Shown here: in pieces, positions 17,590-25,939 of the stretch
Numbering within the stretch: the first letter of the stretch is position 1
How the letters are laid out: each line of letters starts with the position of its first letter
Origin: Mycobacterium szulgai
GTDB taxonomy: Bacteria; Actinomycetota; Actinomycetes; Mycobacteriales; Mycobacteriaceae
DNA length: 64,000 nt
Assembly: GCF_002116635.1 (NCBI RefSeq)
Contig: NZ_LQPW01000140.1
Coordinates: forward strand, 1-64,000
Direction of reading: 5' to 3'
The notes under the pieces: generated by a model
What the model was told of the DNA's origin: nothing
The model's input: the letters and a program-made list of their open reading frames with translations, nothing else
Databases searched by the model: none
Translations under genes and position numbers: made by a program

Positions 17590-19176
17590 TCACTTGGTCA
17601 GCAGCGACGTCACCGCTCGGCGCATGGTGCGGCGCGGCCAGCCGGTCACACCGTCGGCGGACAGGGCGGCTTGGGCAGCGTTGCGTCCGCATGCACCGTG
17701 CACCGAACCTCCGGGGGTCGCCGATGCGCTGCCCAGGTAAAGCCGCTCGACCGGAGTCTCGGCTCGGCCCATGCCGGCGGCCGGGCGGAAGATCAGCATT
17801 TGTTGCAGTTGCGCGGTTCCGCCGTTGAGCGCACCCAGATGCAAGTTGGCATCACTGGCTTCCAAGTCCGACGGGCGCTGTACGAAGCGGTGTATCACCC
17901 GGGCACCGAAACCCGGCGCATGTTCTTCGATGACGTGATCTACCGATTTGGCCAGCCGCTCGGCCGCCGCGTCGTCAGCGATGTTGCGCGGCAAATGCGT
18001 GTAGGCCCATACACTTTCGGTCCCTTTCGGCGATCGGGTCGAATCGGCTGTGGTGGTCTGGCCCAGCAGCATGAACGGATGTTCAGGCACGACACGGGTA
18101 TTGAGATCAGCCATCCAGCGGACCAACCCGTCCGCGTCGGCCCCGAGATGTACCGTGCCGACGCTGTGCAAGCTATTCGATCGCCAGGGAATGGGCCCGT
18201 CGAGTGCATAGTTGACTTTCACCACCGGCGGATCCCAGACATAGTGCTCGAGTTCGCCACGCAGGGAACGCGGTACCGCGTCAGCGGGCAGCATGTCGCA
18301 GAACAGTCGCGGCGCCGTGACGTTGGCCACGATCGCCCTGCGCGCACGAACCGTCCGCCCCGCACTCGTCGTCACCGCGACCGCGCGCCCGCCTCGTACC
18401 TGGATGCGGGAAACGTTTTGGTGGTATTCGATTTTGGCGCCGGCCGAGCACGCGCGGTTCACCAGGGCTGCCGTCAATTGTCCGGACCCGCCGACCGGGA
18501 CCGGCCAGCCGCAGTCCTGGCCGAGCATGGTCATCAAGAAACCCATTACCCCGCTGCCCGGCGCATCCGGCGGGATGTCGGCGTGCATTGCGTTGCCCAG
18601 CAACAGCATTCGTGGTGCCTCACCGACGAACAGCCGATCCACCATGGTGTTGGCCGGCTGCACCAGCAGATGTGCAAGCCGAACAGCCTCGGCGGTGCCG
18701 AGCCGCCGGAGCAACTGGATGGTCGCCCGCACCGGCGGAAACGGCGACAGCATCGCGTCCAGCAGCGGCGACTTGATCTTGTTCCACAAAGCGACCACGC
18801 GCCACCAGTTTTCACCGTCGGCATGATCGCGACGCTCGAATTCCGCCGCGGTACGGGCCGGATCGCGGTAGAGCACGGGCGGGTCATCATCGGTTGCGCT
18901 GCGCGGATGCCCCACCACCGCAGGGGCATGCGACCATTTCAGGCCGTGGTCCTCCAACTGCAGCGCCGCCATTGCCGGTGAGGCCACGGTCATCGGATAA
19001 AAGGAGCTGAACAAATCGGTGACGTAACCGGGGGTCACTTCGGCGCTGCGCACCGCACCGCCCGCATCGGGCTGGGCTTCCAGCACCAGCACGTCCCAGC
19101 CGGCATCGGCCAGCATCGACGCCGCCACCAGGCCGTGATGTCCGGCACCGATCACGACCGCGTCAGCCGTTTCCAC
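17590..19176 (-). CDS. Phytoene-dehydrogenase-like FAD oxidoreductase
   Basis: The 528-residue product has an N-terminal FAD-binding Rossmann motif (VVIGAGHHGL, residues 7-16, with ADAGWDVLVLEA) and the C-terminal GSASATPGGSVHGACG segment of the phytoene desaturase/PYROXD2-like superfamily. The exact substrate cannot be told: carotenoid desaturases, isomerases and retinol saturase-like proteins share this fold. GTG 19176 is 2 bases after the stop of the SRPBCC gene, so the two form an operon. I recall no counterpart between pepB and ephD in M. tuberculosis, so this is an accessory insertion. No other carotenoid genes (crtE, crtB) are seen here. Confidence 0.8.
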   Translation of the reverse strand: METADAVVIGAGHHGLVAASMLADAGWDVLVLEAQPDAGGAVRSAEVTPGYVTDLFSSFYPMTVASPAMAALQLEDHGLKWSHAPAVVGHPRSATDDDPPVLYRDPARTAAEFERRDHADGENWWRVVALWNKIKSPLLDAMLSPFPPVRATIQLLRRLGTAEAVRLAHLLVQPANTMVDRLFVGEAPRMLLLGNAMHADIPPDAPGSGVMGFLMTMLGQDCGWPVPVGGSGQLTAALVNRACSAGAKIEYHQNVSRIQVRGGRAVAVTTSAGRTVRARRAIVANVTAPRLFCDMLPADAVPRSLRGELEHYVWDPPVVKVNYALDGPIPWRSNSLHSVGTVHLGADADGLVRWMADLNTRVVPEHPFMLLGQTTTADSTRSPKGTESVWAYTHLPRNIADDAAAERLAKSVDHVIEEHAPGFGARVIHRFVQRPSDLEASDANLHLGALNGGTAQLQQMLIFRPAAGMGRAETPVERLYLGSASATPGGSVHGACGRNAAQAALSADGVTGWPRRTMRRAVTSLLTK

Positions 19177-19178
19177 AG

Positions 19179-19643
19179 TTACCGGACCTGACTGGGCTCG
19201 AAACGTTCGGCCATGGCCGCAAGGCGCAGCAGGCATTCACGGTTGCGTGGGTAGATGCCAACCAGGGCCAACCGGTCGGGAATAAGGCCGATCGCCCCTT
19301 CCACCGGCACCTCGATCATCGCCACTCGGCATCCACCTGGGATTTCGCTCAGGCGCATCGTTATCCGTGCGGCGCCGAACAAGCCGAGTCCAGCGTGCAG
19401 CACCAATTCCTCTCCGGGGGTGCAACTCTCGACGACGGTTTGGTCGTTTATCACCAACGGCCACACTCCGATCGAGTGCCGGATGGCCGACCCCGGCTCG
19501 GGCCACTGCGAGTCGACGGCGCGGGTCCGGCTGTTGCCCACCACCCATTGCGAGTAGGTCCAGCCGTTGGCCAGCACATCCCACACGGCCTGGCGGGACG
19601 CCTCCACCTCGCGGATGGCGGCCAGTTCTTGAGTCGCTGTCAT
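19179..19643 (-). CDS. SRPBCC (START/Bet v1-like) family protein
   Basis: The 154-residue product starts at ATG 19643 behind a strong GGGAGGA ribosome site. Features of the polyketide cyclase/SRPBCC fold are visible: the N-terminal strand with VWDVLANGWTYSQWVVG, a central W-P-E-PG-S motif and a C-terminal amphipathic helix (NRECLLRLAAMAERF). Such proteins bind hydrophobic ligands in a deep cavity. It lies immediately upstream of the phytoene-dehydrogenase-like gene, so it may present or modify the same lipophilic substrate (inference). Confidence 0.78.
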   Translation of the reverse strand: MTATQELAAIREVEASRQAVWDVLANGWTYSQWVVGNSRTRAVDSQWPEPGSAIRHSIGVWPLVINDQTVVESCTPGEELVLHAGLGLFGAARITMRLSEIPGGCRVAMIEVPVEGAIGLIPDRLALVGIYPRNRECLLRLAAMAERFEPSQVR

Positions 19644-19805
19644 CAAATCCTCCCGGTAGCCAACACGATCTCCGGGGGGATACCCAGCCGCCGGGGAAGT
19701 ACTACGAAACTGGGCGGTTCAATTCGCTGGCAAACTTTTCAGGTTTAGCCGCGGGGCGGTGCGGCTACTTAACGCACGACAAACAACCCACGGGAAGGCC
19801 GGATT

Positions 19806-20150
19806 GTGACTGTACGACGGTTGATCATCGCGGTAAGCGCCGTGCTCCTGGTGGCCGGCGTAATTGGGCTTTTAGTGCCGGTGACGGTGTCCAACAGCAA
19901 CGGCGGCTCCGTTTCCTGCGGAAACGGGATTGCGGCGGATCTTTCAGGGGCGAGGGCGGCCAACGATCAGAACGGGGCCAACATCCCGATTCTCAACCAG
20001 ATCGTCCCGCACACCGATTTCGTTGCCCAATGTGAGTCGGCCATATCGGGCCGGCGCATGTGGACCATCCCGTTGGCGGTTATCGGGGTCGTCGGGATAG
20101 CGGGAGCGCTGCTGGTCCGGCGCAACGAAGGCGCAACGACGGGCGTCTGA
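19806..20150 (+). CDS. Small membrane protein with two helices, unknown function
   Basis: The 114-residue product begins at GTG 19806 (TVRRLIIAVS). It has an N-terminal membrane helix (about 5-28), a loop of about 55 residues with two cysteines (VSCGNG and AQCESA) that could form a disulfide outside the cell, and a C-terminal helix (about 86-104) ending in a basic RRNEG tail. I do not recognise a named family. It sits alone on the plus strand between the SRPBCC gene and ephD, with 2 bases separating its stop from that of ephD. Confidence 0.7.
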   Translation: MTVRRLIIAVSAVLLVAGVIGLLVPVTVSNSNGGSVSCGNGIAADLSGARAANDQNGANIPILNQIVPHTDFVAQCESAISGRRMWTIPLAVIGVVGIAGALLVRRNEGATTGV

Positions 20151-20152
20151 GG

Positions 20153-21925
20153 TCAGATCACCCGCATCCGGGCGGAACTGCGCAGCGCCTGCGGCAGCAC
20201 CCTGGAAAGGCCGTACAGCGCATATGCCTCGAAGGTGACCGGGCGAATCGGCTTGTTCTTCTTCACCGCGGAGACGATCGCATTGGCAACCTTGTCCGGT
20301 CCGTAGCTGCGCAACCCGAACATCTTCTCCAGCTGCCCGCGCCGGTCATCGACCTGCTCGCTCTTGTCGATCCGCGCGTCGAAGCGGGTGGCTTGGATGA
20401 TGTTGGTGTTGATGACCCCGGGGCAGATCGTGGTCAGCCCCACGCCGGCGGCGTCGAGTTCGGCACGCAGGCAGTCCGAGAACATGTACGTCGCCGCCTT
20501 GGACGTGCAGTAAGCGCTGAGCGATTGCAGCGGCGCGTATGCGGCCATCGACGACACGTTGACTATGTGCCCGCCGGTCCCCCGTGCAACCAGGCGCTGC
20601 CCGAAGGCCCGGCAACCGTTCACCACACCGCCCAGGTTGATGTCCAGAACGCGGTCGAATTGCTCGGCGGGCGTGTCCAGGAAGGCTCCTGCCTGCCCGA
20701 TGCCGGCGTTGTTGACCACTATGTCGGGGACGCCGTGCTCGGCGCTGACTCGCTCGGCAAACGCCTCGACCGCATCGGCATCCGATACGTCCAGCACATA
20801 GGCATGCGCGATGCCGCCGCGCGCGGCGATTTGCGCGGCCGTTTCCTTCACAGTGGCCTCATCGATATCGCTGACGACAACCTCGGCACCCTCGCGCGCA
20901 AACGCCAGCGCGGTCTCTCGGCCGATTCCGCTGCCTGCCCCGGTGACCGACACCAGCGTGTCGCCGAAGCTCTCGCGTGGGCGGCCCACCTGGGCACGCA
21001 GTAAGGCGCGGCCTGGCGGCTTGCCTTCGGCCAGGTCGGCGAAGTCGTGCAACGCGGCCGCCATCACCTGCGGGTGCGACATCGGCGAGAAGTGACCGGC
21101 CCTGATATCGCGCCGCCACAGCCGCGGCACCCAGCGCGCGGTCTCGTCATACCCGTAGGGCCGCACATATGGATCCCTGGTGTTGACGATGAGCTGCACC
21201 GGCACATCGACGACCTGCACCCTGCGGTTGCCGGAGAACGATCGGAAATAGTTGGCGGGATACGTCTTGACCGAGTGGGCGGCATCGCTGGCCAGTCTGT
21301 CGGAATGATGGATCTGGTCGTCGGGGATGTTGTCGACCATCTTGCGTCTGGCGGCAGCGCTCGACAGCATCACCCGCAGGACAAGCGGCGCCAGCACAGG
21401 TATCGAGAACAGCACCATGTAGCTCAACCGCAGGGCCTGGCTGATCGCCCGGGCGAAGGTACGCGGGCGCCACGGCCGTCGCAGACCGCCCAACACATAG
21501 TTGACCAGCTGGTCCTGACTCGGGCCCGACACCGACGTGAACGAGGCGACCCTATCGCCGGCACCGGGCCGGTGCAGGTACTCCCATACGCCGACCGAAC
21601 CCCAGTCGTGCCCCAGCACGTGGACCGGCTGACCGGGGCTCAGCTCACCGATGACCGCGCCGAGATCATCGGCGAAACGGGCCATGGTGTAGGCGGAAAC
21701 GGGCTTGGGCGCCGACGACAGCCCAACCCCCCGGTTGTCGTAGCGGATGATCCGGAACCGCTGTGCCAACAGCGGAACGACACCGTCCCACAACACGTGC
21801 GAGTCCGGAAAGCCGTGCACCAGCACCACTGTCGGCCCCTCGGGATTGCCCTCCTCGTACACCGCGATCCGAGTGCCGTCGGCGCTGTCGACGAACTGCT
21901 GGGGTGCCTGTTTAGTTGCCGACAT
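20153..21925 (-). CDS. ephD: EphD: fused alpha/beta-hydrolase (epoxide hydrolase) and short-chain dehydrogenase
   Basis: The 590-residue product is a two-domain enzyme. The N-terminal half (about 1-300) is an epoxide-hydrolase-type alpha/beta-hydrolase with the oxyanion motif HGFPDSHVLWDG and nucleophile region GHDWGSVG. The C-terminal half (about 318-590) is a classical SDR with TGAGSGIG for NAD(P) binding (about 325), NNAGIG and the catalytic YCTSK (Tyr about 469). M. tuberculosis EphD (Rv2214c) has been tied to mycolic acid modification (epoxy-/keto-mycolates). ATG 21925 matches that start; the frame is open to 21973 only by chance. Confidence 0.93.
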   Translation of the reverse strand: MSATKQAPQQFVDSADGTRIAVYEEGNPEGPTVVLVHGFPDSHVLWDGVVPLLAQRFRIIRYDNRGVGLSSAPKPVSAYTMARFADDLGAVIGELSPGQPVHVLGHDWGSVGVWEYLHRPGAGDRVASFTSVSGPSQDQLVNYVLGGLRRPWRPRTFARAISQALRLSYMVLFSIPVLAPLVLRVMLSSAAARRKMVDNIPDDQIHHSDRLASDAAHSVKTYPANYFRSFSGNRRVQVVDVPVQLIVNTRDPYVRPYGYDETARWVPRLWRRDIRAGHFSPMSHPQVMAAALHDFADLAEGKPPGRALLRAQVGRPRESFGDTLVSVTGAGSGIGRETALAFAREGAEVVVSDIDEATVKETAAQIAARGGIAHAYVLDVSDADAVEAFAERVSAEHGVPDIVVNNAGIGQAGAFLDTPAEQFDRVLDINLGGVVNGCRAFGQRLVARGTGGHIVNVSSMAAYAPLQSLSAYCTSKAATYMFSDCLRAELDAAGVGLTTICPGVINTNIIQATRFDARIDKSEQVDDRRGQLEKMFGLRSYGPDKVANAIVSAVKKNKPIRPVTFEAYALYGLSRVLPQALRSSARMRVI

Positions 21926-22138
21926 CGGACCTCCGCCCACCCGCGACTTGCACTTATCTTGTGGTCGCCACACCGTAGCAAGGGCTCCCGACAGTCATCC
22001 GGCCCTGACTGTGCGCCGACAAAGGCGCAGTGACAGGATAGTTTCGACATCTAGTTGGGTTCCGCACCCGGTTCGCGACGGTGTGGTAAGCCAGAGATCG
22101 ACCTGTGCCGACCGACGACGATCCAGGAGTCAATAGAG

Positions 22139-23920
22139 ATGGCCTTCTCAGTCCAGATGCCGGCACTTGGTGAAAGCGTCACCGAAGGGACCGTCACCCG
22201 CTGGCTCAAGCAGGAAGGCGACACGGTCGAAATCGACGAGCCTTTGGTCGAAGTCTCGACCGACAAGGTCGACACCGAAATTCCATCGCCGGCCGCCGGT
22301 GTACTGACCAAGATCGTCGCCCAGGAGGACGACACGGTCGAGGTCGGCGGCGAGCTCGCCGTCATCGGCGACGCCGCGGACGGCTCTGCAGGTGACGGCC
22401 AGGCGGCCGAGCAACCCGCGCAGGAAGCCGCGCCCGAACCGGAACCCGAGCCCGCACCCAAGGAAGACGCAAAGCCGGAGCCCCAAGAGGCGCCGGCTCA
22501 AGCCAAATCCGAACCTCCGCCCAGCGGCGAGACCAAACCCGTGCTGATGCCCGAACTGGGTGAGTCGGTGACCGAGGGTACGGTGACTCGCTGGCTGAAG
22601 AAGGTAGGCGATTCGGTCCAGGTCGACGAGCCGCTGGTGGAGGTGTCCACCGACAAGGTCGACACCGAAATCCCGTCACCGGTGGCCGGCGTTCTGGTCA
22701 CCATCACCGCCGAGGAGGACGACGTCGTCCAGGTCGGCGGTGAACTGGCGCGGATCGGCTCCGGTTCCGAATCGGGCGGCGCCGCACCGGCTCCGAAAGC
22801 CGAACCCAAACCGGAACCCAAGCCGGAACCCAAGCCCGAGCCCAAGCCCGAGCCCGAATCCAAGCCGGAACCGAAGGCCGAGCCAAAGCCCGAGCCCAAA
22901 CCGGAACCGGCGCCTGAGCCCAAGGCCGAACCGGCACCTGCTGAGCCGGCCGCCGAATCCGACGGTTCCCCGTATGTGACGCCGCTGGTGCGAAAGTTGG
23001 CCAGCGAGAACAACATCGACCTCGCCGCAGTCAAGGGCACCGGTGTGGGCGGTCGCATCCGCAAGCAGGACGTGCTGGCGGCCGTCGAACAAAGGGCCGA
23101 ACAAAAGAGGGAACCCGCCAAGTCGGCCCCGGCGGCCCAAGCTCCTGCGGCTGCGCCGGCGGCGAAGGCGCCCACCCCGGCACCGGCGCTGGCCCATTTG
23201 CGCGGCACTACGCAGAAGGCCAGCCGGATCCGTCAGATCACGGCTAACAAGACTCGGGAATCTCTGCAGGCCACCGCCCAGCTCACGCAGACCCACGAGG
23301 TCGACATGACCAAGATCGTGGCGTTGCGGGCCAAGGCCAAGAACGCCTTCGCCGAGCGCGAGGGAGTCAACCTGACCTTCCTGCCTTTCATCGCCAGAGC
23401 GGTGATCGACGCCCTCAAGACTCACCCGAACATCAACGCCAGCTACAACGAGGACACCAAGGAGATCACCTACTACGACGCCGAGCACCTCGGCTTCGCT
23501 GTCGACACCGATCAGGGTCTGCTCTCCCCCGTCATCCACAATGCCGGCGACCTGTCGCTGGCCGGCCTGGCCCGCGCGATAGTCGATATCGCCGCGCGCG
23601 CCCGGTCGGGCAACCTGAAACCCGACGAGTTGTCCGGGGGTACCTTCACCATCACCAACATCGGCAGCCAGGGCGCCTTGTTCGATACCCCGATCCTGGT
23701 TCCGCCGCAGGCGGCGATGCTGGGTACCGGAGCCATCGTCAAGCGGCCGCGGGTGGTTGTCGATGAGGTCGGCAACGAGTCGATCGGGGTCCGGTCGATC
23801 TGCTATCTCCCGCTGACCTACGACCATCGGCTCATCGACGGCGCAGATGCCGGACGCTTCCTCACCACTGTCAAGCACCGACTCGAAGAGGGAGCTTTCG
23901 AGGCCGATCTAGGGCTTTAA
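22139..23920 (+). CDS. dlaT: Dihydrolipoamide acyltransferase E2 (DlaT/SucB) with expanded linker
   Basis: DlaT is the E2 core of pyruvate dehydrogenase in mycobacteria and a part of the peroxynitrite reductase system with Lpd, AhpD and AhpC. The 593-residue product has two lipoyl domains, each with the lipoylated Lys in EVSTDKVDTEIPSP (Lys43 and Lys173), a peripheral-subunit-binding domain (about 280-315, TPLVRKLASENNIDL) and a catalytic domain ending with TYDHRLIDGADAGRFL (His about 563). The linker after lipoyl domain 2 (about 218-268) is a Lys-Pro-Glu-Pro repeat, making it about 40 residues longer than the M. tuberculosis protein (Rv2215). Lipoylating enzymes LipB and LipA are encoded nearby. 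Confidence 0.95.
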   Translation: MAFSVQMPALGESVTEGTVTRWLKQEGDTVEIDEPLVEVSTDKVDTEIPSPAAGVLTKIVAQEDDTVEVGGELAVIGDAADGSAGDGQAAEQPAQEAAPEPEPEPAPKEDAKPEPQEAPAQAKSEPPPSGETKPVLMPELGESVTEGTVTRWLKKVGDSVQVDEPLVEVSTDKVDTEIPSPVAGVLVTITAEEDDVVQVGGELARIGSGSESGGAAPAPKAEPKPEPKPEPKPEPKPEPESKPEPKAEPKPEPKPEPAPEPKAEPAPAEPAAESDGSPYVTPLVRKLASENNIDLAAVKGTGVGGRIRKQDVLAAVEQRAEQKREPAKSAPAAQAPAAAPAAKAPTPAPALAHLRGTTQKASRIRQITANKTRESLQATAQLTQTHEVDMTKIVALRAKAKNAFAEREGVNLTFLPFIARAVIDALKTHPNINASYNEDTKEITYYDAEHLGFAVDTDQGLLSPVIHNAGDLSLAGLARAIVDIAARARSGNLKPDELSGGTFTITNIGSQGALFDTPILVPPQAAMLGTGAIVKRPRVVVDEVGNESIGVRSICYLPLTYDHRLIDGADAGRFLTTVKHRLEEGAFEADLGL

Positions 23921-23955
23921 GAGGGCTTTAAAAGGCTTAGGAAGGGCTCCGCGAC

Positions 23956-24867
23956 GTGGCCAAAGCCGTTATCGCCATAGCAGGCTCGTCTGGCATGATC
24001 GGCTCAGCTTTGACCGCGGCTCTGCGCGCCGCCGACCATCCGGTGCTGCGCATCGTGCGCCGAACGCCGGCCAATTCCGAAGAACTGCACTGGAATCCCG
24101 AGAGCGGTGAGTTCGATCCCGACGCACTCACCGACGTCGACGTCGTCGTCAACCTGTGCGGCGTCAACATCGGCCAGCGCCGGTGGTCCGGCGCGTTCAA
24201 ACAGAGCTTGCGCGACAGTCGGATCGCGCCTACCGAAGTACTCGCCGCCGCGGTCGCCGATGCCGGCGTCGGAACCCTCATCAATGCCAGTGCGGTGGGC
24301 TATTACGGCAACACCCGAGACCGCGTCGTAGACGAAAACCACTCTGCGGGAAGCGGTTTCCTGGCGCAGTTGTGCGTGGACTGGGAAGCCGCGACGCTGC
24401 CGGCCCAGTACGACGGCACCCGTGTCGTCCTGGCCCGCACCGGGCTGGTGCTGGCCCCCGCGGGTGGCGCGCTGCGGATGATGCGACCGGTGTTCTCGGT
24501 GGGCCTGGGGGCCCGGCTGGGCAACGGCCGCCAGTACATGTCGTGGATCAGCCTCGAAGACGAAGTACGCGCGCTGCTGTTCGCCATCGCGCACCCCACG
24601 CTGTCCGGGCCGGTGAACATGACGGGTCCCGCCCCGGTCACCAATGCCGAGTTCACCACCGCGCTCGGCCGGGCACTCAACCGCCCGACTCCATTGGCGC
24701 TGCCCGGATTCGCGGTACGCGCCGCGCTCGGCGAGTTTGCCGACGAAGGTCTGCTCACTGGTCAGCGCGCCATTCCCGGGGCCTTGGAGCAGGCTGGTTT
24801 TCAATTCCACCACAACACAATTGGCGAGGCGCTCAGTTACGTAACCGCTCGACGCGACCACGACTAG
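23956..24867 (+). CDS. NAD-dependent epimerase/dehydratase-like protein, TIGR01777 family
   Basis: The 303-residue product begins at GTG 23956 (AKAVIAIAGSSGMIGSAL) with a Rossmann glycine motif at residues 8-14. Other family marks are HWNPESGEFD, VVVNLCGVNI, RRWS, INASAVGYYGN and YMSWISLEDEV. This is the YfcH/SDR39U1-like extended SDR family of unknown substrate, equivalent to Rv2216. It follows dlaT by 35 bases and is probably co-transcribed. No catalytic role is established. Confidence 0.87.
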   Translation: MAKAVIAIAGSSGMIGSALTAALRAADHPVLRIVRRTPANSEELHWNPESGEFDPDALTDVDVVVNLCGVNIGQRRWSGAFKQSLRDSRIAPTEVLAAAVADAGVGTLINASAVGYYGNTRDRVVDENHSAGSGFLAQLCVDWEAATLPAQYDGTRVVLARTGLVLAPAGGALRMMRPVFSVGLGARLGNGRQYMSWISLEDEVRALLFAIAHPTLSGPVNMTGPAPVTNAEFTTALGRALNRPTPLALPGFAVRAALGEFADEGLLTGQRAIPGALEQAGFQFHHNTIGEALSYVTARRDHD

Positions 24868-24952
24868 TCGGCGAAATACCCGTCGACTACATGGCGTGTC
24901 GTGTAATCTTCGCTTCCGGTAAGACGGCCGACCAACACACCTGGAGAGACGC

Positions 24953-25705
24953 GTGGCGTACTCGATCTTCCATGACATGAAAAAGGAAGGGCCGCTTTAC
25001 GCGCTCTTTCTGAACTGCACCCTGAAAAAAGGGCCGGCAGTTTCCAACACCGAAGCGCTATGCAATCTGCTCATCGAACGACTCAAAGCCCATGAGCCGG
25101 ACATAGAAACCGAGATAGTCCGAGTAGTCGACTACAACGTGGCGCCCGGGATCGGAAACGACGAGGGCGACGGCGACGAATGGCCGCAGATTCTGGAAAA
25201 AGTGAAGCGCTGCAACATCATTGTGCCCGCGATGCCGATCTGGATGGGAGTGCGCTCCTCTGTGATGCAGCGGGTCATCGAGCGGCTCGACGGCACAACG
25301 AAGACAGTAATGTGCGAACGCACCGGGCAATTTCCGCTTTATGGCACCGTCGCCGGCTGCGTGGTTACCGGCAACGAAGACGGCAGTCATGATTGCGTGG
25401 CAAATACCTTCGCAAACCTGCTGCACTTCGGCGTCACAGTGCCGCCCAATACCGATCTCTATTGGGTCGGCGATGCCGGGCCGGGAGCCAGCTATATCGA
25501 GGCGGGCGGCGAGCTCTCGCCCTACGTGCGCCGCAATGCCGAGCTGACCGCGCTCAACCTACTATTCGCCGCAAAGCTGCTTCAGGAAAACCCCTACTCC
25601 ATCAATATCAAAGAACACAACGCAAAAATGATGGAGCGCAACAAGATCAAGATGACTGCAATGAAGCTGGCGATCGACTACATGCGCGAGAACATGCCGG
25701 ACTGA
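24953..25705 (+). CDS. NADPH-dependent FMN reductase / flavodoxin-fold oxidoreductase
   Basis: The 250-residue product begins at GTG 24953 (AYSIFHDMKKEG) behind a GGAGAG site. The FMN phosphate-binding loop is seen in LNCTLKKGPAVSNTEAL (about 20-37), and AMPIWMGVRSSVMQRVIERL is the second flavin-contacting strand and loop typical of the WrbA/FMN-reductase superfamily. The gene is less GC-biased at third positions than its neighbours (many AAA, AAT, ATA codons), which hints at acquisition. It heads a three-gene operon with a small protein and a ThDP enzyme. It could reduce the flavin needed by, or act with, that enzyme (inference). Confidence 0.82.
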   Translation: MAYSIFHDMKKEGPLYALFLNCTLKKGPAVSNTEALCNLLIERLKAHEPDIETEIVRVVDYNVAPGIGNDEGDGDEWPQILEKVKRCNIIVPAMPIWMGVRSSVMQRVIERLDGTTKTVMCERTGQFPLYGTVAGCVVTGNEDGSHDCVANTFANLLHFGVTVPPNTDLYWVGDAGPGASYIEAGGELSPYVRRNAELTALNLLFAAKLLQENPYSINIKEHNAKMMERNKIKMTAMKLAIDYMRENMPD

Positions 25706-25708
25706 ATC

Positions 25709-25939
25709 ATGCAATTGACCGACCGGGCCCCCTCCCGGACAACCATCGATCCCGCGTGGATAGTCGAATACATCCGCAGAGCAGCCATTCCCGCCGACGG
25801 CCCGGTGCGAGACCAGGAAGAACTGAACCTTTACCGGGTCGCCAGTTGCACCCGCGATGTCACGGCGCGCCAAGACAACCCCGAGCACGACGTTGCGCGA
25901 AACACCGGTCAGGTCAAGAAACGTCGGAACGAACGATGA
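25709..25939 (+). CDS. Small hypothetical protein in flavin reductase/ThDP operon
   Basis: The 76-residue product begins at ATG 25709, 3 bases after the upstream stop, and its stop overlaps the next start in ATGA. It has no membrane segment or signal peptide. The first half (about 13-30, IDPAWIVEYIRRAAIPADG) looks helical; the second half is charged and ends in a basic KKRRNER tail. I do not recognise a family. The coupling at both ends argues that it is a real gene whose product works with its neighbours, for example as a small partner subunit (inference). Confidence 0.65.
   Translation: MQLTDRAPSRTTIDPAWIVEYIRRAAIPADGPVRDQEELNLYRVASCTRDVTARQDNPEHDVARNTGQVKKRRNER

Noticed and set aside
22797..22940. 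Short direct repeats considered as a CRISPR or minisatellite array
   Set aside because: They lie inside the dlaT frame, encode a Lys-Pro-Glu-Pro linker and lack spacers.
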